Shown: piece by piece, positions 1-7,287 of the stretch
Position numbering within the stretch: position 1 is the stretch's first letter
How the letters are laid out: each line of letters begins with the position of its first letter
NCBI GenBank assembly: GCA_949285785.1
Contig: CASEAG010000028.1
Span: forward strand, 229,161 to 293,160
Length of the DNA stretch: 64,000 nt
From: an uncultured Spirochaetales bacterium
Lineage (GTDB): Bacteria; Spirochaetota; Spirochaetia; Sphaerochaetales; Sphaerochaetaceae
Direction: 5' to 3'
Program-made: the position numbers and the translations under genes
Notes under the pieces: model-generated
Database searches by the model: none
What the model saw: only the letters and a program-made list of their open reading frames with translations
What the model was told of the DNA's origin: nothing

Positions 1-150
1 AAGGATGTCCCCCGAGGACTTGAACGAGTTCATCACGACCCACACAAGCGGAACGATGCATGTCGCCGCCCAGAGGATGAGGAGCGCGAACTTGAACACC
101 TGGATGACATAATGGCGTGCATTATGTGCTCTGATAACGTGGTCTGCCAT
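1..150 (-). CDS. Carbohydrate ABC transporter permease, MalG type (partial)
   Basis: Only the first 50 codons are present; the gene runs off the left edge. The start ATG at 150 follows a GAGGAGGTGAG ribosome binding site. The visible part holds a short cytoplasmic N-terminus, one hydrophobic segment (about residues 20-40) and then the sequence VMNSFKSSGDI, which is typical of the MalG/UgpE-type inner-membrane permeases (binding-protein-dependent transport family). It lies 11 bases behind the companion MalF-like permease gene and is inferred to be the second membrane subunit of the same sugar importer. Confidence 0.8.
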   Translation of the reverse strand, partial: MADHVIRAHNARHYVIQVFKFALLILWAATCIVPLVWVVMNSFKSSGDIL

Positions 151-161
151 TGCTCACCTCC

Positions 162-1031
162 TCAGCTGTAGTTCTCCTTCGGCTCGAGGATCTTCCTCAA
201 GACGAGGGTCAGGGCGACTCCGATGACGATCATCAGCACCGCTATGGAGCTTGCGTAGCCGCCGTTGTATCGGCGGAAGGCCATGTTGTACATGTATGTG
301 CTCAGCAGCTCGGAGGAGTTCATCGGACCACCTTCGGTGATGATGTAGACCATGTCGAACACCTTGAAGCATCCGGAGATGACGAGGATCACGACAGAGC
401 AGATCACGTCACGGATCATCGGGATCGTTATGTAGACAGCCTTCTGCCAGGCGTTGATTCCATCGAGCTCGGCGGATTCGTAGATCTCGTCTGGGATCTT
501 CGACATGCCCGTCAGGTAGATGACGAAATAGAAGCCCACATACTGCCACATCGTCGGTATGGTCACCAGATAGATCGAGGTCGCCTCGTTTATCCAGACC
601 TGACGCTCTCCTCCGAAGAGCTCGACGATGTAGTTGAGAAGTCCGTACTCGTAGCCGTAGATGAGCTTGAACATAAGGCCGATCGCTGTCGCGGAGATGA
701 CTATCGGGAAGAAGTATACGGTCCTGAAGAACTTGAACGTCTTCCTGGTCGTCGAGACGAACATTGCCAATACAAGAGCGAAACCAACCTGGAATATCAC
801 CACAAAGAACATCATGACGAACGTGTTCCTGATACTCTTTGAAATGATTGGATCGGCAATGAGTCTGCTGTAGTTCTCAAGACCCGCCCACGCAGCCTTC
901 GGGGAGAAGTTCTTCCACGAGGTGAAGCTGTACCAGAATGTCTTGATAAGCGGATATATGAGGAATGTAAGTATCAGTATCGCAGCAGGCACGATGAATA
1001 TCGTATATGCCTTCTTGCTCTTCAATACCAT
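162..1031 (-). CDS. Carbohydrate ABC transporter permease, MalF/UgpA type
   Basis: A 289-residue inner-membrane subunit of a sugar importer with about six hydrophobic segments, the first near residues 9-29. The EAA loop that docks on the ATPase is visible near residues 185-206 (ESAELDGINAWQKAVYITIP), as expected for the MalF/UgpA family. I chose ATG at 1031 because AAGGAGG lies just upstream; an in-frame GTG at 1037 falls inside that ribosome binding site. The gene follows the sugar-binding protein gene after a 65-base spacer holding a strong hairpin. No ATPase gene is in view; such importers often share a distant MsmK/UgpC-type ATPase, or it lies beyond the left edge. Confidence 0.88.
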   Translation of the reverse strand: MVLKSKKAYTIFIVPAAILILTFLIYPLIKTFWYSFTSWKNFSPKAAWAGLENYSRLIADPIISKSIRNTFVMMFFVVIFQVGFALVLAMFVSTTRKTFKFFRTVYFFPIVISATAIGLMFKLIYGYEYGLLNYIVELFGGERQVWINEATSIYLVTIPTMWQYVGFYFVIYLTGMSKIPDEIYESAELDGINAWQKAVYITIPMIRDVICSVVILVISGCFKVFDMVYIITEGGPMNSSELLSTYMYNMAFRRYNGGYASSIAVLMIVIGVALTLVLRKILEPKENYS

Positions 1032-1058
1032 ATCCACCTCCTTTTGTCGGATAAGGTG

Positions 1059-1086
1059 GCCACCCTCCCTTCACAGGAAGGGTGGC
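1059..1086 (-). promoter_or_regulatory. Intercistronic stem-loop between binding protein and permease
   Basis: GCCACCCT at 1059-1066 pairs with AGGGTGGC at 1079-1086, with three further pairs inside. There is no U-run, so this is more likely an mRNA-stabilising or partial-termination hairpin, of the kind known between malE and malF, than a full terminator. It would keep binding-protein mRNA more abundant than permease mRNA. Confidence 0.6.
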
Positions 1087-1096
1087 GCTTGATAGA

Positions 1097-2329
1097 TCAG
1101 TTGTAGGTCTTGGCTTCGGCGAGGATTTCGGCAGCTGTCCTTTCTCCAGTGCAGATGTACTGGATTCCAGGCTCGGTCACTGTCAGCCAGCTTTCACGTG
1201 TAACCTGGGAATCACATGCGTTGCGTGTCGCCTGTGCGGTGTTGAGCATTGCAAGGGCGCTGTCCTCGAGCGGAGTCGAACCCTCTGGTGTGTCACAGTA
1301 GATCGCGGGGCTTCCACCTGCCGCGATGAAGCGGGTCATGACCTCGGGGCTGGTGAGGTATTTGAGGAAGTCGAGAGTGACGCCGTCATCGGCGGCCTCC
1401 TTGCTCATGTACCATCCGGAGCCGTAACCGGCAAGGGCGACGTTCGATCCGCCTACTCCGCCGGGAAGCGTCGGCATGGAGATGATCCTCATGTCGGGGT
1501 TGTCCTTGAGGGCGGCGGTGCACCACGAGCCGTTGAACATCATCGCGGCCTTTCCGTCCTGGAAGAGGACGCGCACATCATCGTCGGAAAGCGTCATCGC
1601 ATCTGCCGGGAAGGCTCCCATCTCATATAGATCCTTGATTCTCTCAAGTGCGGGAATCCAGGAGTCACCGAAATAATCCTGCTGGCCCTCTGCTCCAGCC
1701 TGAGCAAGAATCATCATCTCGACCATATATGAAGGCTTTGCGAGACTGGAGGCAATAGCTGTTACGCCATTTTCTGCGAACACTTCAACAGCTTTTATGA
1801 TATTCTCCCATGTCGTCGGCTCCTCGAGACCATACTGGTCGAAGAGCGCCTTGTTGTAGAAGAGGCCCTCATAGAAGCCGATGTAAGGCAGGCAGAGCTG
1901 CTGGCCGTTGACCACGCCTGCTTCAAGAGCGGATGGCATGAATCCCGCCGCCCACTCGGGATCGGCCTCGAGGTACTCTGTGAAATCGACATACAGACCG
2001 CTGTCGTCGATCATCTGGGCATCCGAGCCGTTGTAAAAGAGGATGAGGTCCGCGGGGGTGCGTGCGGCGATGTCGCTCTGGATCTTCGTCCTGAACAGGT
2101 CGTTTGCACCTGCTGTCGGCTGCGACTCGTCAAGAATCCTCACTTCGGGATGCGCTGCCTGGTAATCGGCGATGACTTCCTTCCAGACGGGGGCCCACTG
2201 ATCGGAGCCGGCGAAGTATGTGACGACTCTGATCTCGTTTCCAGCGCCTGTCGTCTCCCCGCTTCCACCTGCGAAGACAGAGGAAAGGCAGAACAATGCG
2301 ATGAGCGAAACTGTCAGTAACCTTTTCAT
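1097..2329 (-). CDS. Extracellular sugar-binding protein of ABC importer
   Basis: A 410-residue solute-binding protein of the family 1 (MalE/UgpB-like) type. Residues 1-20 form a signal peptide ending VFAGGSGE, a form common in spirochaete binding proteins; no lipobox cysteine is seen. The body has the usual features of the family, for example FRTKIQSDIAARTPADLILF and FQDGKAAMMFNGSW (the ligand-cleft region). The ATG at 2329 overlaps the stop of the upstream MFS gene (ATGA), implying translational coupling. An in-frame extension further upstream overlaps the MFS gene and is rejected. The sugar ligand cannot be read from sequence. Confidence 0.9.
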   Translation of the reverse strand: MKRLLTVSLIALFCLSSVFAGGSGETTGAGNEIRVVTYFAGSDQWAPVWKEVIADYQAAHPEVRILDESQPTAGANDLFRTKIQSDIAARTPADLILFYNGSDAQMIDDSGLYVDFTEYLEADPEWAAGFMPSALEAGVVNGQQLCLPYIGFYEGLFYNKALFDQYGLEEPTTWENIIKAVEVFAENGVTAIASSLAKPSYMVEMMILAQAGAEGQQDYFGDSWIPALERIKDLYEMGAFPADAMTLSDDDVRVLFQDGKAAMMFNGSWCTAALKDNPDMRIISMPTLPGGVGGSNVALAGYGSGWYMSKEAADDGVTLDFLKYLTSPEVMTRFIAAGGSPAIYCDTPEGSTPLEDSALAMLNTAQATRNACDSQVTRESWLTVTEPGIQYICTGERTAAEILAEAKTYN

Positions 2330-3513
2330 TTTCTTTCTCCTTTTATCTGAATTGGTTTTAGATCCGTCTTGTCCGTGCTCCATATGAAGAACACGATCGT
2401 CGCCGCCGCCATGAGCAGCGAGCTGAGAAGCATGACGCCCTGAGGCCCGACAAGCGAGCTTGCAAGACCTCCCAGGTACCCGAACACGACCTTCGACCCG
2501 ACTGTGCTTATGAGCACGTTGAGGCTCTGCCCGGTCGCCCTGAGCTCCTTGGGCACGTTTCTTCCGATATACGTGATGATCGTGTAGTTGAAGCTCGTGT
2601 ATCCCGGTCCGTGCAGGAGGTTCACGAATATCGCGACCATCGGGTTTGATATCGAATACAGCAGAATCCATCTTACGGCCGCGATGATGCCTGCGACGGT
2701 CAGTACGGCCCTCTCCCCGAACCTCTTCTCGATGCGTCCGATCAGCATAAGCGAGGGTATCTCCGTCACCGCGCACAGGAACATCATCGTCCCGACCAGG
2801 GAGCTGTCTCCGCCGATCGAGGTGAAGTAGATCGGGTAGAAGCTGTAGAAGAAGTTCAGCCCCATGCTGAATATCAGGTTGAAGCATATCAGCCCGACGA
2901 GGGATCTTTTCTTCAGAAGCGTGCGATACAGGCCCTTCCTGCTTTCCTTCCTCGTGTTCGAACCATAACCCCTTATCGCCGGAAGCGTCAGGGAGAGGAC
3001 GAATGCAAGTGCCATGAATGCACAGACCATGTAGAAGACCGGCCTGTAGGAGTCCTTCAGGAAGAATCCTATGAACAGGACCGTCACGCAGTAGCCGATA
3101 GTCCCGCCCATCCGCAGCTGTCCATAGTCGAAGCGGCCCTTCAGCTCGACGAGCTCGACGCTGTAGTTGTCCAGCAGGGGGACGATCGGATTGAAGAACA
3201 GTGAGAACAGGGTCACAACGACCAGCATCGTGATGAACGACGTTCCGACATAGAACAGGAGGCATATCGATGCGGTCGCGACAAGCAGGAGGCTCAATAT
3301 GCGCGCCTTGTTGGCGATCCTGTCGCTGACCATCGCCCAGAACATCTGCGCCACGAGCAGGAACACGGTCGAGAACGAGACGATGAATCCGATCTGGGTG
3401 TAATCAAGCCCTATCTCGCTCAGATACAGGTTCAGATAAGTGTTGTATACCGACTGCCCAGAATAGAACAGGAAGTAGAGCGCGAAAAGAAGAATGGGGA
3501 AACCGGAATTCAT
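2326..3513 (-). CDS. MFS transporter (LacY/phenylpropionate-permease-like)
   Basis: A 395-residue inner-membrane protein with about twelve hydrophobic segments. Its start (ALYFLFYSGQSVYNTYLNLYL) resembles the MFS_1-like / LacY-NucP-HcaT group, which mainly moves sugars and small acids by proton symport. ATG at 3513 follows GGAGG at a good distance. It is the first gene of the operon with the sugar ABC importer and overlaps the binding-protein gene by 4 bases. It could bring in the same sugar at low affinity or export a product; the substrate is unknown. Confidence 0.85.
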   Translation of the reverse strand: MNSGFPILLFALYFLFYSGQSVYNTYLNLYLSEIGLDYTQIGFIVSFSTVFLLVAQMFWAMVSDRIANKARILSLLLVATASICLLFYVGTSFITMLVVVTLFSLFFNPIVPLLDNYSVELVELKGRFDYGQLRMGGTIGYCVTVLFIGFFLKDSYRPVFYMVCAFMALAFVLSLTLPAIRGYGSNTRKESRKGLYRTLLKKRSLVGLICFNLIFSMGLNFFYSFYPIYFTSIGGDSSLVGTMMFLCAVTEIPSLMLIGRIEKRFGERAVLTVAGIIAAVRWILLYSISNPMVAIFVNLLHGPGYTSFNYTIITYIGRNVPKELRATGQSLNVLISTVGSKVVFGYLGGLASSLVGPQGVMLLSSLLMAAATIVFFIWSTDKTDLKPIQIKGERK

Positions 3514-3529
3514 GCTCTACCTCCTTTTT

Positions 3530-3554
3530 AATTATTAAGCTTTCTTAAATAATT
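3530..3554. promoter_or_regulatory. Inverted-repeat operator of the sugar transport operon
   Basis: AATTATTAAG (3530-3539) is mirrored by CTTAAATAATT (3544-3554) around CTTT. It lies in the 5' leader, roughly +7 to +31 from the predicted transcription start, where a bound repressor would block transcription. Long A/T-rich palindromes of this kind are typical of LacI/ROK sugar regulators, but the regulator gene is not in the window. Confidence 0.6.
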
Positions 3555-3567
3555 AGCTTACAAAGAC

Positions 3568-3597
3568 AGTATATGAGCGGTTTTCGCAAATCGTCAA
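3568..3597 (-). promoter_or_regulatory. Sigma-70 promoter of the sugar transport operon
   Basis: On the minus strand: -35 TTGACG (3597-3592), 18-base spacer, -10 TATACT (3573-3568). Start of transcription is predicted near 3561, about 50 bases before the MFS start codon. The surrounding DNA is markedly A/T rich. Confidence 0.65.
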
Positions 3598-3748
3598 TCA
3601 AAATTTCGCCTGTTTTGATGTTGTTAAAATTTAACTGATTCAGAACATTGAAACGCGGATATATTGGAATTGCACATGCATTCCCGCATGTATTTCCACT
3701 CCGCAGCATCTTGTCGCGAAAGACTCTGCACCACAATGTCAGAACATG

Positions 3749-3783
3749 AAAAAAAAGCCGGAAGGGGAAACCATCCTTCCGGC
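3749..3783 (-). terminator. Rho-independent terminator
   Basis: On the minus strand GCCGGAAGG (3783-3775) pairs with CCTTCCGGC (3765-3757), followed by eight T residues (3756-3749). It ends transcription of the gene at 3811-4260. Confidence 0.88.
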
Positions 3784-3810
3784 ATCATCTCATCACGTCA
3801 GTCTGCCCTA

Positions 3811-4260
3811 TCAGGCATCAGGACCGTTCTCTCCGTTTCCATCGTCAGGCATGACCGGTCCGCTTTCGCTCTCCTTCGTCCCTGCAGCCTCGGGTCTCTC
3901 CTCCACCCTGCTCTCCTGGCTCGTATGGGGAACCGTCCTCGGAGGTTCCCTGTGGACTCTCGGCTCTTCATGTGGCCGCCTGTCCTCGCGTGGCCTTCTC
4001 TCCCCTTTGGGGTTTCTTATCGCAAGATAGGCGAAAAGGAACACTCCGGCGATGCCGAGTATGAACGACATCTGTCCGAAGCTGGTCAGAAGCCGCGATT
4101 CCAGCGAATAGTTCATGTAGCTGGTCTGGAAATAGATCGTCCTGCCGAAGCGGTACTCCACGCTGTCATAGGAACTGGAGATCCCCAGTCCGACCAGCAC
4201 GAAGCCCAGTGCAATCAGCAGTATGGACACAATCAATGTGACTATGGTGCTCTTCTTCAT
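3811..4260 (-). CDS. Membrane protein with charged proline-rich tail
   Basis: A 149-residue protein of unknown function. A hydrophobic segment near residues 5-27 and a second near residues 62-80 flank a short hydrophilic loop (about 28-60), which probably faces outside. The last 65 or so residues form a disordered, highly charged tail rich in Arg, Glu and Pro (for example PREDRRPHEEPRVHREPPR). I chose ATG at 4260 because GGGAGGT lies just before it; a longer in-frame ATG lacks such a site. It has its own terminator and probably forms a single-gene unit. Confidence 0.7.
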   Translation of the reverse strand: MKKSTIVTLIVSILLIALGFVLVGLGISSSYDSVEYRFGRTIYFQTSYMNYSLESRLLTSFGQMSFILGIAGVFLFAYLAIRNPKGERRPREDRRPHEEPRVHREPPRTVPHTSQESRVEERPEAAGTKESESGPVMPDDGNGENGPDA

Positions 4261-4359
4261 ATGCCACCTCCCGCGTGCATCCTTGTGCACACACCAACAA
4301 CAGTAACCCAATGTACGGCTTTTTCAAGCAAGCAGGCGGGAACTACACAGAATTTCCAT

Positions 4360-4935
4360 CTACAAGGTGCAATCGAAGGAGACTGCATGGATGATGCCGT
4401 CCCCCTCGACCTCTTCGATGCCACGTACCCTGAAGCCTATGGTGGTGAGAGTATTGAGCACATCCTCCACGGTGTAGTACTTGGTAAGGACCTCCTGATC
4501 GCAGAACCACAGCGGAATCATCCGCTCTTCGGCAAGATTGACCTTGAGGCTGTCCTCGAAGGAGAAGATGAAATGTCCACCGGCGGAGAGACCGTCATGT
4601 ACGTCGAACAGGAATCCGACAAGATCCTTCTTGGGGATATGGTTTATGTACATCGGCGCATAGACCAGGTCATAGACGCCCTCCACCCCCTGTCGGAGCG
4701 GGATTCTGGAATCCGGGTCGATGGTGGACCTGAAGACGGAAAGCGCCTCGTCATCGGCGCACATAAGCTCCACGACGGCATCCTCGATGCGTTCATCCGC
4801 CATGGCCGCCGCAATCAGGCTGAACGGCCCGACCGCAAGAATCCTCGAGCCGGAGACGAGCCGGTCGAGCGCAACTGGAAGAGATGCATACAGCCCGCTG
4901 TTGTCCTGCAGCCAGGCATTGAATTCCTCGATCAT
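4360..4935 (-). CDS. SAM-dependent methyltransferase-like protein
   Basis: A 191-residue cytoplasmic protein. RILAVGPFSLIAAAMADERIEDAVVELMCADD looks like a degenerate class I methyltransferase motif I and the acidic end of strand 2. Further on, VYDLVYAPMYINHIPKKDLVGFLFDVHDGLSAGGHFIFSF matches motifs IV-VI, and residues 155-175 resemble the family's late helix. The glycine-rich loop is weak (VGPFSLIA instead of GxGxG), so SAM binding is uncertain. No ribosome binding site is seen; a TATAGT box sits six bases before the ATG. Confidence 0.55.
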   Translation of the reverse strand: MIEEFNAWLQDNSGLYASLPVALDRLVSGSRILAVGPFSLIAAAMADERIEDAVVELMCADDEALSVFRSTIDPDSRIPLRQGVEGVYDLVYAPMYINHIPKKDLVGFLFDVHDGLSAGGHFIFSFEDSLKVNLAEERMIPLWFCDQEVLTKYYTVEDVLNTLTTIGFRVRGIEEVEGDGIIHAVSFDCTL

Positions 4936-4941
4936 GACTCA

Positions 4942-4947
4942 ACTATA
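4942..4947 (-). promoter_or_regulatory. -10 box six bases before the start codon (leaderless)
   Basis: TATAGT on the minus strand is followed by TGAGTC and then the ATG at 4935, which would place the transcription start on the start codon. No clear -35 box. Confidence 0.4.
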
Positions 4948-4980
4948 ATGCAGAACGCTGGACCGTGGTGAAAAAACATG

Positions 4981-5682
4981 TCACGAAAGCGCCGCAAGGC
5001 TGATGTCCAGCAGTCTGGAGGCCAGTCGATGTATGGACTCGTCCTCGAGAAACGACACGCCCTCCTCGTCCAGGCCTGCGGCCCAGTTTATCGAGTAGGC
5101 TATCGCGGTATGCCGGATGCCAAGCTCCCGAAGGAGCACCGCCTCGCTTGCAAGGGTCATGCCGACGACGTCCGCACCCATGTTGCGGAATGCCCTGATC
5201 TCCGCCGGCGTCTCCAGTCTGGGGCCGTTGGTCATGATGTAGACGATTCCGGCCCTTATCTCCTTCTCCCCGGCCATGTATGCGCTCTTGGCGAAGGCGG
5301 AGGCGAGCTGTCTGTCGAAGCAGCCGACCATGCCCACATGCCTGAGGGGATTCCCGATGCCATCGAAGAACGTCAGGTCCCGGCCCGATATGTCGATGAA
5401 GTCATCCACCACGCCGAACGAGCCCGGCGAGAGGCGGCTGGTTATGGAGCCGACGGCATAGATGCCGATCACATCGCTCACGCCCAGGTCGGCAAGAGCC
5501 TGGATGTTGGCCTTGTAGTCTATCCTGCCGGGAGCGACCGAATGGTCCACCTTGTGGCGCGGGAGAATGACGACATCCCCTCTGACAAGCAGCTCGACCT
5601 TCCCATAGCGGGTATCGACGCTCTTCGACTCGAATCCTTCCAGAAGCCTGTCGACCCCTGTTCCGGCTATGATCGCCTTCAT
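4981..5682 (-). CDS. mtnP: S-methyl-5'-thioadenosine phosphorylase
   Basis: A 233-residue cytoplasmic enzyme of the PNP/MTAP family. It splits methylthioadenosine with phosphate into adenine and methylthioribose-1-phosphate. Visible family features are AIIAGTGVD at the N-terminus, LPRHKVDHSVAPGRIDYKANIQALADLGVSDVIGIYAVGSI (phosphate and base pocket), a TNGPRLETPAEIRAFRNMGADVVGMTLASEAVLLREL segment with the GMT methionine of the ribose pocket, and a C-terminal YSINWAAG. It is shorter than many MTAPs (about 270-290). It overlaps mtnA by 4 bases and is the last gene of the operon. Confidence 0.85.
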   Translation of the reverse strand: MKAIIAGTGVDRLLEGFESKSVDTRYGKVELLVRGDVVILPRHKVDHSVAPGRIDYKANIQALADLGVSDVIGIYAVGSITSRLSPGSFGVVDDFIDISGRDLTFFDGIGNPLRHVGMVGCFDRQLASAFAKSAYMAGEKEIRAGIVYIMTNGPRLETPAEIRAFRNMGADVVGMTLASEAVLLRELGIRHTAIAYSINWAAGLDEEGVSFLEDESIHRLASRLLDISLAALS

Positions 5683-6659
5683 TTCACTATTCCTCCTCTT
5701 GTGACGATGCCCGCGACGAGATCGGGAGGGACTATGTCGAATGCGGGATATATCGCCTGGACATCATCCACGGTGGTCCTCATGCCCTGACACGCCTTCA
5801 CCTCGTCGCCGCTGCGGTATTCCACGGCGAAGTCCTCAAGCGAGCTGAAGCGCTCGTCGAAGCCTGTGCTGAAAGCATAATACGGAACACCGTAACGCGC
5901 ACACACGATCGCGCTGGCCAGCGTCCCGACCTTGTTGACGACCCATCCTGTTCTCGTGGCGTTGTCGGATGCGGTCATGTAGATGCCGACCTTGCCGCTG
6001 GAGACCACGTGTGCACTCATTCCATCCGTGATGAGCCTGTGGTCATAACCCATCTCGGCAAGGGCCGGTGATGTCAGATGCGCCCCCTGAAGATATGGCC
6101 TCGTCTCCTGACTGTATACGGTGAACGAACGTCCTTCCTGTCTGGCAAGCGCAAGCGAGAGGAAGAAGGAATGCTCCGCAAAGCACGTGGTCAATATCCC
6201 CATGCCGTCTTCGATCAGCGAGGATCCGAATCGGGCCATATCCAGGTAGTTCGCGTCCTGGTCCTCGAGTATGGTGACGACGATGTCCTCCACACCCGAT
6301 GCGAATGATGACGAGGGAAGCGATTCGAGCTCGCTCCACATCCCATCCAGAGTCCTCTGGACTGCGGTGTTCGTCCTTCTGGCACCGACCAGGAGGCTTC
6401 TGACCTCCTCCATCCTCGCCATGTCCTTGCCGTGCCGACGGGCCTCCATGACAAGCGTCCACAGCGCAACCTCCAGCTGTCCGCCGCCCTGTGTGACCAT
6501 AGCCCTTATCGCATGGGCGCTCTCCTCCGCCGAACGTGAGGCCAGGCTCCTGACCTCGAAGGGAAGAAGGCTGCGCATGCCTATCAGCAGCACATCGTCA
6601 TCCAGATGGGCGATGAACTCGTGCGACAGCGAACGTGGAAGAAGAGGCTGGATGTTCAA
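5679..6659 (-). CDS. mtnA: Methylthioribose-1-phosphate isomerase
   Basis: A 326-residue member of the MtnA/eIF2B-alpha isomerase family, converting methylthioribose-1-phosphate to methylthioribulose-1-phosphate. It has the GARRTNTAVQR substrate loop, the TTC catalytic cysteine (GILTTCFAEH), ETRPYLQGAHLT, and the segment MTASDNATRTGWVVNKVGT, where the catalytic aspartate of the usual GADRI motif is kept. The start is TTG at 6659, inside the stop of the upstream deaminase gene (TTGA overlap), which suggests translation depends on the upstream gene. mtnP follows with another 4-base overlap. Confidence 0.85.
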   Translation of the reverse strand: MNIQPLLPRSLSHEFIAHLDDDVLLIGMRSLLPFEVRSLASRSAEESAHAIRAMVTQGGGQLEVALWTLVMEARRHGKDMARMEEVRSLLVGARRTNTAVQRTLDGMWSELESLPSSSFASGVEDIVVTILEDQDANYLDMARFGSSLIEDGMGILTTCFAEHSFFLSLALARQEGRSFTVYSQETRPYLQGAHLTSPALAEMGYDHRLITDGMSAHVVSSGKVGIYMTASDNATRTGWVVNKVGTLASAIVCARYGVPYYAFSTGFDERFSSLEDFAVEYRSGDEVKACQGMRTTVDDVQAIYPAFDIVPPDLVAGIVTRGGIVK

Positions 6660-7162
6660 TTCCAGAACCCCTCGTGAGTCGAAAGCAGCTCCCGCTTCAG
6701 ATCCTCGTCATCACTCGGCCCGGCGATGCGGATGTCCTTCTGCCCAGCCTTGACGACATCACGGCAGGACAGCGAGAAGGTCGGATTCTCCTCGTTGTCG
6801 CCTGTCAGCCTCAGCAGATCCACCTCGCTCACGCCGTACACTATGCGCCCGATGCCGGCCCAGTAGATCGCTCCGGTGCACATCACACAAGGTTCGAAGT
6901 TCGTATATAGAGTGCACTTGGCCAGTCTTTCAGGCGTATACTCCTTCGCCGCCCGGAGCGTGAGCAGCGTCTCCGCATGATAGCTGGAGCCGCCGATGGA
7001 GAACTCGTTGGTCTGGCTCATGAGGACGTTGTCGTCCTCATCCACGAGCATCGCGGCGAAGGGATGGTTCCCTCCCGCCCTGGATTCCAGCGCCAGCGCA
7101 GAGCATTCCCTCAGATGACGCTCGTCCCTTTCGTCGATTCTGTCCTCGATCACTTTTCCCAT
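6656..7162 (-). CDS. Cytidine/deoxycytidylate deaminase-family nucleobase deaminase
   Basis: A 168-residue zinc hydrolase of the CDA superfamily, closest in layout to guanine deaminase (GuaD) and TadA. The zinc motifs are clear: SSYHAETLLTL (HAE, catalytic Glu) and NFEPCVMCTGAIYWAGIGRIVYG (PCxxC). The late part (RDVVKAGQKDIRIAGP) resembles GuaD-like proteins more than TadA. It is the first gene of an operon with mtnA and mtnP, so its substrate is probably a purine base or nucleoside from methylthioadenosine salvage, such as adenine or guanine; that is inference. No ribosome binding site is visible before the ATG. Confidence 0.8.
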   Translation of the reverse strand: MGKVIEDRIDERDERHLRECSALALESRAGGNHPFAAMLVDEDDNVLMSQTNEFSIGGSSYHAETLLTLRAAKEYTPERLAKCTLYTNFEPCVMCTGAIYWAGIGRIVYGVSEVDLLRLTGDNEENPTFSLSCRDVVKAGQKDIRIAGPSDDEDLKRELLSTHEGFWN

Positions 7163-7173
7163 GGCATATAAAG

Positions 7174-7195
7174 ATTACATGAAGACGGATGTAAT
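7174..7195. promoter_or_regulatory. Perfect inverted repeat upstream of the mtn operon
   Basis: ATTACAT (7174-7180), eight bases, ATGTAAT (7189-7195). The 22-base palindrome lies 12 bases before the deaminase start codon in the divergent spacer and looks like a dimeric repressor site. No -10/-35 pair stands out. Confidence 0.45.
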
Positions 7196-7287
7196 GCAAC
7201 CGGTAATCGCCTTGACGCCTGATGGCTGCAGTGCTTAACTTGGCATAGTGGAGCCTGCCCAGCGGCTTCACGAAAGGAATAAGGATT

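Noticed and set aside
2330-3265. An N-terminal extension of the sugar-binding protein to 722 residues
   Set aside because: The extension runs antiparallel in composition to a normal protein and overlaps the MFS gene; the signal peptide begins at 2329.
3545-3736. A 63-codon open frame in the A/T-rich spacer before the MFS gene
   Set aside because: It overlaps the promoter region, has no ribosome binding site, and its translation has no features of a real protein.
3664-4971. A 435-codon open frame on the plus strand
   Set aside because: It spans two minus-strand genes with good starts, a terminator and plausible proteins; its translation has no domain or ribosome binding site.
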